DNA of 7,215 nt from Akkermansia sp. (GTDB taxonomy: Bacteria; Verrucomicrobiota; Verrucomicrobiia; Verrucomicrobiales; Akkermansiaceae), in NCBI GenBank assembly GCA_017379255.1, contig JAFNWZ010000371.1, positions 1 to 7,215 on the forward strand, given 5' to 3'. Shown piece by piece: positions 4,301-7,215 of the stretch. How positions within the stretch are numbered: position 1 is the stretch's first letter; each line of letters opens with the position of its first letter. Position numbers and translations under genes: made by a program. The notes under the pieces are model-generated. The model searched no databases. It was not told the DNA's origin and worked only from the letters and a program-made list of their open reading frames with translations.

Positions 4301-7215
4301 TCCGCTGCCAACGGCACCTTCACCGTTAATTCCGCACTCAGTGGTGACCACAACATCGTGGTCGATGCACAAGGCTATACGGGAGGCACGGTCAAGCTCA
4401 CGAATGCAAGCCCCATCACCGGTAGCATCACGGTCATGGGAGCAGAAGCCGGCACCGGGGTATCCACTGGCAATATCACACTGCACATCGGCCAGGACGG
4501 CGTGCTGGATACCGCCAGCGGTGTGTACCTGAAGAACGGAGGCACGCTCAACATCGGAGAATCCACCCAGCACATCACCAACCTGGAGCTGGGAGAAGGC
4601 AGCGCCATCATCGGTGACCGCATGAGCAGCACTACAGATACGGAGTACAGCACGCTCCATATCACCATTGACTCCATGGATGACCTCAAAGGCATCATCA
4701 ACGTGAACACCGTTCACAAATATGGCGAAAGCACGCTGGAGCTGACCAATTCCCTCACCACATCTGCCACAGATAAGTTCAAATACGCAGAACTGCACAT
4801 TGAACAAGGCGATGTGAAGCTGATGAACAACTATGCTTCCGTTGGCAGCCTGTATATCCATGGTGGAAAGCTTGATCTCAACGGCAAGGACCTTTACACG
4901 GGTACCGTTGTTGCCGGAGATGGCGCCATCATTGATGCCACCGGTGCCACCATCTGGGGCGTTTCCACCATTGGCGTGTTAGAAGGCACAGCAACGATGA
5001 TGAACGGAGGCACAGATGTCACCGTGGCCTCCACTATCGGCGCCGCCAGAGATGCCACCCTTGTCTTAACCGGCTCCGGCAACTGGAAACTGAGCGGCAA
5101 TGGTTATAACAATATTGATGAAAAAGGCACCCTGAGAGTAGAGGATGTCTCCCACCTCACATTCACTTACGGGACAAACGAAGGCAAAAAGCTTTACGAC
5201 AACGTGTTCCCCTGCGTCAAGGAGGTCAACATTGGTGGCATTCTGGATCTGGACAGCAGTGTAACCGATCTGAAATCCGGAGCGCAGTGCGATGTTCAGG
5301 TATTACGCTTCAACACCATCAAACTGAACGGCCATGATCTCACCCTCTCGGAAACAACTAACCAGGCGGTGTGGAGAATCAAAGACATTCAGGCGGCAGG
5401 AAACGAAAGCCTCATCTGGGAAGCAACCAAGACCAAGACTTCCAATTATCTCATCGGGCTTGAGGAATCCTACTTGAACTGCACAGAAAACAACTCCTCA
5501 CGGCTCATTCTGGAAGGCGAAAATTCGTTCAGCGGCACAATATATGCCAAGCGTACCAGCAACGGGCTCCAATACAATACCTTTGTAGAGCTTGCTCACG
5601 AAAAGGCAGCTCAGCATGCCACGCTGAGGCTGGAAGGCTACAACGGCGCCAACATGGCACTGGCGGTCAACACAGACAAAGCCCAGCTCAAAGGACTGTC
5701 TGGCAATGAACATACCCTGGCCTACGGCGGTGAATCCTCCCGCATCAGCATGGAGAGCACCCCATCCTCCACCCGCAACAGTATCCTGAGCATCACTGGT
5801 GACGGCACCTATGAATACAAGGGAGCCGTAGCCGGACTGAGTATTGCCATGGACGGCACGGGCACGCAGAAATTCACCGGCAACAACGTAAATATTGCCG
5901 ATATTTATGCCAATGCAGGCCGACTTGAATTCGCTGATGGCACAACAGTGACCGGCACGATTTACCTGGGTAAGGGAGGTGTTCTGAACATGGGCGAAAG
6001 CCATTCGCTGAACGAAGGAGCCACCCTGGCTATTGTGGGTAACCAGGGTGCTATGGAAGGCACGCTGGTGCTCAATGGCGGTGCGATTGTCTTCGATGCC
6101 AATGCACTGAATGCCGGTACGGCTCAGTTCAATGGCAGCATGCAGTTTGCCGGGGGGCTCACGAGCCAGACTATCGGCATTCTCGACACCAATTCACTGG
6201 AGCTGGGCCGCACCTATACTCTGTTCTCCTCCGACTGGAGCGGCAAGACTGCGACCATGGCCAGCAATATGCCGGATTACCTGACCAGCAGTTTTGAAGC
6301 CGGGGCCGATGGTCTTAAGATGACGGTGACCATGGCCGGTGGCTATGCCGAATGGCAGGATGACTACGCCCTCTTTGCCGCAGGACAAACAGTGGTATTC
6401 CGCGATACTGCGGCTGCCGAGTCCCTTGACTTCACCGAAGCCAGGACGGCTGCCGGACTCCGTTTCACCAATGAGGAGACCTACACCTTCAACGGCAGCG
6501 ATGTGACGCTGGGAGGCGCTCTGCAGATGGACAGCGGCAAACTGGTGCTGAACAACAAGCTTAGCACCACGGCTTACGAAGCCACAGGTGGCTCACTGGA
6601 AATTGCCAGCGAAGGCATGCTGGCACTGACCAACACCCTTACCTCTGCAGAGAATCGCCTGGCCACAGTTAACGGCATCGCCGGCACCGGCACCTTGCAG
6701 GTGAAACTTGACAAGACAAACAACACCTATGACAATAAGCTGGCGATAGGCGCAGACTTCACTGGCACCACTCATGTGCTGGAGGGCAACCTGACGCTGA
6801 CTGGCAGCACCTTCGGCAGCACACTCAAGCTGGCACACGGGGTAAACGCGCAGATTACGGCCTCAACCACCATTGACGGAAATCTGGAGCTGGACGGCGC
6901 GAGCGGTATTCACCAGAACGGCGGTACTAATCTGACAATCGCCGGTACGGTGACAGGCGAGAACGGCACCTGGAACCGCCACGGCGGCGGCACGCTGAAC
7001 ATCAATGGCGATGTCCTACTGCACGGTTTCGATATCAATGCGAATAATACCACCAATAACTTCAACGCCAATGCCACCATTGGTACGGTGATGCTCGACC
7101 AGAACAATGCCACAATGAACTTCAGGGGTGAAGCCACACTGGGCACCATCACCATCGGTCAGCATAACTGTGCGGTGAACTTCGATGGCAACACGGAAAT
7201 AGGTACCCTTAATGC
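1247..7215 (+). CDS. Giant S6-type (IgA protease/SPATE-like) autotransporter serine protease, 3' end outside window
   Basis: One open frame of 1989 codons runs from the ATG at 1247 to the window edge with no stop. The layout resembles that of S6 autotransporters. It has a signal peptide (residues 1 to ~30), an S6 peptidase domain (~31-325) with VYADFGQNRGRY, GMIDFS, TVAHN (His121), ADWALYRQNK (Asp157) and CGGDSG (Ser276), and then a passenger rich in Thr, Asn and Gly with recurring NGGTL-type turns. Up to residue ~704 the passenger follows the S6/SPATE pattern. Beyond that it consists of passenger-associated beta-helix repeats and other modules. In the known family the N-terminal protease is carried to the cell surface by a C-terminal outer-membrane barrel; such a barrel, or another anchor, must lie downstream and is not visible. 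Classical SPATEs are about 1300 residues, so this protein is considerably larger. Start choice: this ATG gives a proper signal peptide, and an in-frame TAG at 1202 closes the frame upstream. The substrate is unknown; IgA or mucin-like glycoproteins are an inference from family relatives. Confidence 0.9.
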   Translation, partial: MKLHLPLYLRKCILLFCVATSTITTAWGGAMHENIAQRVYADFGQNRGRYKVNGVSSMLQAIRENDNLIVIPDNNPDNNDFGITLEQGMIDFSGTVDYGYTEQCYGAGSAFGSNYLVTVAHNPPFNAAFGGYVVGAANTIKYSTISISEKDLGSPADWALYRQNKIFTDVVGTHNYSGVTSEQDDLDGNGILDIKEQVEGTLMYRAGAGDVDYWMSDGSRINAGDPYTFLIGGVCTIRFVAVTEEGIIFADWNMNNQDIGVSEKSPLPLASCGGDSGTANYVYNNETGRYEYFFSLRAGNFTTYSVGHGSIDFANESMAGYSREVDMTETHTAYLNAVTGGSGTIQVGEETISHQAVNSGQNTWKDLNAVKDRDNWFAYENSYMNSISGLGSTHNLLFDGGNADNTIILNATVDTGVGYLEFNNGNFTVKNAEGGNHTLNTAGYVINEGAEVHLQLTNDANHMREWRKNGEGDLYIEGQGDNNILLAVGGNGTTYLNRGNGYAAYNVIAASGATVVINDINQIERDFTFGLNGGTLDMNGNSMDWYTAHANATAIAADGFSINTLTDSAILTNTRGTAELIYKQSGESTWLGSIKDTATGAIRIVADAGRDSVWTMNSICTDLSRNNGSSFTVNSGTVVLAGTNTEHGPGSVQYSNDKWISEDDWHYADAQMDVSVNEGGSFHLGTHARLKGDITVNGGTYVMGEGVRHRMEYIEGGIFMEDTYEWSEYYGHHGETTLNNGTLKVQFDSRTTANTTYSGNITGTGTVSVDAAQGSLTLTGNNTFTGARSVENGTLIVANAAAAGSGKWLVKDMGIFAAQNAGGSTALSYIDANSTGVLALSQNQTAQIDMTGHNSLILGAMDGMTISYGTQNTTEALNANANKEWRLGGGGGELVVNFHLTGDNKLILGNGHTQGIVTLTNTGNNFTGGIDFASSGVTLNYTDPAAVDKISLSLTYGNRVTMAPMINNITTGSGGILLQNKADADIDMSRHASLFLGAEGNQDYNGDITVAAGQDYRFSAANGTFTVNSALSGDHNIVVDAQGYTGGTVKLTNASPITGSITVMGAEAGTGVSTGNITLHIGQDGVLDTASGVYLKNGGTLNIGESTQHITNLELGEGSAIIGDRMSSTTDTEYSTLHITIDSMDDLKGIINVNTVHKYGESTLELTNSLTTSATDKFKYAELHIEQGDVKLMNNYASVGSLYIHGGKLDLNGKDLYTGTVVAGDGAIIDATGATIWGVSTIGVLEGTATMMNGGTDVTVASTIGAARDATLVLTGSGNWKLSGNGYNNIDEKGTLRVEDVSHLTFTYGTNEGKKLYDNVFPCVKEVNIGGILDLDSSVTDLKSGAQCDVQVLRFNTIKLNGHDLTLSETTNQAVWRIKDIQAAGNESLIWEATKTKTSNYLIGLEESYLNCTENNSSRLILEGENSFSGTIYAKRTSNGLQYNTFVELAHEKAAQHATLRLEGYNGANMALAVNTDKAQLKGLSGNEHTLAYGGESSRISMESTPSSTRNSILSITGDGTYEYKGAVAGLSIAMDGTGTQKFTGNNVNIADIYANAGRLEFADGTTVTGTIYLGKGGVLNMGESHSLNEGATLAIVGNQGAMEGTLVLNGGAIVFDANALNAGTAQFNGSMQFAGGLTSQTIGILDTNSLELGRTYTLFSSDWSGKTATMASNMPDYLTSSFEAGADGLKMTVTMAGGYAEWQDDYALFAAGQTVVFRDTAAAESLDFTEARTAAGLRFTNEETYTFNGSDVTLGGALQMDSGKLVLNNKLSTTAYEATGGSLEIASEGMLALTNTLTSAENRLATVNGIAGTGTLQVKLDKTNNTYDNKLAIGADFTGTTHVLEGNLTLTGSTFGSTLKLAHGVNAQITASTTIDGNLELDGASGIHQNGGTNLTIAGTVTGENGTWNRHGGGTLNINGDVLLHGFDINANNTTNNFNANATIGTVMLDQNNATMNFRGEATLGTITIGQHNCAVNFDGNTEIGTLN
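1459..1482 (+). repeat. Perfect 12-bp tandem duplication in the protease domain
   Basis: CCCGGACAACAA occurs twice in direct tandem (1459-1470 and 1471-1482). The duplication is in frame and repeats Pro-Asp-Asn-Asn (residues 72-75 and 76-79). It sits in a loop upstream of the conserved GMIDFS strand, where length change would be tolerated. Confidence 0.9.
1799..1834 (+). other. EF-hand-like calcium-binding loop inside the S6 domain
   Basis: Residues 185-196 read DLDGNGILDIKE, a full match to the 12-residue EF-hand loop: acidic or Asn ligands at positions 1, 3, 5, 9 and 12, Gly at 6 and a hydrophobic residue at 8. It lies between the catalytic Asp157 and Ser276, just before the conserved RAGAGD segment. 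Calcium binding is inferred from the motif. Only one loop is seen, more like dockerin or extracellular calcium loops than a paired calmodulin EF-hand. Confidence 0.75.
2231..3400 (+). other. S6/SPATE-like beta-helix passenger segment
   Basis: Residues ~329-718 follow the order of conserved passenger landmarks of S6 autotransporters. These are a LLFDGGN/GYLEFNNGNFTV region, NGEGDLYIEGQG (470-480; family GEGTLxxxGxG), and VIAASGATVVINDINQI followed by FGLNGGTLDMNGN (532-541; family ASG...VVL.D..QV and WGYRGGxLDVNGN). Last comes a DDW (Trp665) followed by a FHLGTHARLKGDITVNGG segment that mirrors the family's EDW...LGxxA...T..I.A. The match is by motif memory, not alignment. It supports true homology to SPATE/IgA-protease passengers beyond the protease domain, rather than a protease grafted onto unrelated repeats. 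Confidence 0.75.
3566..3643 (+). repeat. Passenger-associated transport repeat (PATR-type beta strand repeat)
   Basis: Residues 774-799 read GSLTLTGNNTFTG followed by ARSVENGTLIVAN. This is an almost canonical autotransporter-associated beta strand repeat: GxLxLTGxNTYTGGTTVxxGTL. Weaker copies occur at residues 916-932 (IVTLTNTGNNFTGG) and 1419-1432 (RLILEGENSFSGTI). Such repeats form rungs of the beta-helix and are thought to aid passenger translocation. Confidence 0.85.
3752..4450 (+). repeat. Tandem duplicated ~138-residue passenger module
   Basis: Two diverged copies follow one another. Copy A (from residue 836) reads GVLALSQNQTAQIDM...LILGA...WRLGGGGGELVV...GIVTLTN. Copy B (from residue 975) reads GILLQNKADADIDM...LFLGA...YRFSAANGTFTV...GTVKLTN. 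The IDM elements are 138 residues apart (848 and 986), and IDM to the xVxLTN strand is 67 and 61 residues respectively. The DNA is well diverged, so the duplication is old. This module type is common in large secreted repeat proteins. Confidence 0.75.
6350..6991 (+). other. Second passenger module of PVC-type autotransporter-associated repeats
   Basis: A segment ending in LGRTYTLFSSDWSG (residues 1653-1666) and a short linker precede a fresh unit at Trp1703. That unit reads EWQDDYALFAAGQTVVF, then TAAGLRFTNEETYTFNGSDV, then a ladder of short GxLxL strands. W...F..G..V.F followed by AGL.F....YTF.G is the arrangement I associate with beta-strand repeat proteins of Verrucomicrobiota/Planctomycetes rather than SPATEs. 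The boundary near residue 1700 looks like a domain junction. Confidence is limited because no profile search was possible. Confidence 0.5.
6992..7215 (+). repeat. 20-residue (60-bp) tandem repeat array, running off the window
   Basis: From residue 1916 the protein falls into units of exactly 20 residues. They start at 6992 (TLNINGDVLLHGFDINANNT), 7052 (TNNFNANATIGTVMLDQNNA), 7112 (TMNFRGEATLGTITIGQHNC) and 7172 (AVNFDGNTEIGTLN, cut by the window end). The shared pattern is xxNF-x-G-x-A-T-[IL]-G-T-[IV]-x-[IL]-x-Q-x-N-x. The 20-residue period fits one beta-helix rung per unit. The first unit is the most diverged. Confidence 0.85.

Noticed and set aside
2303..4861. Large minus-strand open reading frame of 852 codons
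   Set aside because: It lies wholly inside the S6 autotransporter gene in exact codon register, shows no signal peptide or recognisable domain, and is open only because the sense strand avoids TTA, CTA and TCA.
6992..7215. CRISPR-like array
   Set aside because: The 60-bp periodicity is a protein-level 20-residue repeat in an open frame. DNA repeats are not identical and there are no unique spacers.

Overview
This window appears to come from a Gram-negative gut- or host-type bacterium, most likely a member of the Verrucomicrobiota (Akkermansia-like). The assignment is an inference. It rests on the style of the leucyl-tRNA synthetase C-terminus, a GC-rich codon preference that almost excludes TTA, CTA and TCA, and a very large Thr/Asn/Gly-rich autotransporter-type protein with passenger-associated repeats. 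No rRNA or other decisive marker is present.

All recognisable genes are on the + strand. Positions 1-231 hold the tail of a truncated HtrA/DegP-like periplasmic serine protease, which is cut just after its catalytic GNSGG motif. At about 207-214 (a CCAGCCAG tandem) the sequence switches abruptly, in another reading frame, into the C-terminal third of leucyl-tRNA synthetase (212-970), starting immediately before the KMSKS loop. Both genes are broken at the same point, so this is either an assembly chimera or a real deletion/rearrangement. A strong rho-independent terminator (994-1028) closes leuS. An AT-richer intergenic stretch follows (1029-1246), with only weak promoter candidates and no good Shine-Dalgarno.

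The rest of the window (1247-7215) is a single uninterrupted open frame of at least 1989 codons that runs off the 3' edge without a stop. It encodes a secreted protein with a signal peptide, then a chymotrypsin-fold S6-type (IgA1-protease/SPATE-like) peptidase domain with a recognisable His121/Asp157/Ser276 triad. An EF-hand-like calcium loop lies inside that domain. A passenger segment follows that tracks the S6/SPATE beta-helix signature to about residue 704. After it comes a long run of passenger-associated (PATR-type) beta-helix modules, including a duplicated ~138-residue module, and finally a 20-residue tandem repeat array at the window edge. A C-terminal translocator barrel or other anchor would lie downstream and cannot be seen.

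The most interesting item is this S6-type protease on what looks like a mosaic passenger: a proteobacterial-style N-terminal half joined to repeats typical of large secreted proteins in the Verrucomicrobiota/Planctomycetes. If the host is a mucosal verrucomicrobium, an IgA- or mucin-type substrate is a reasonable hypothesis, but nothing in the sequence proves it.
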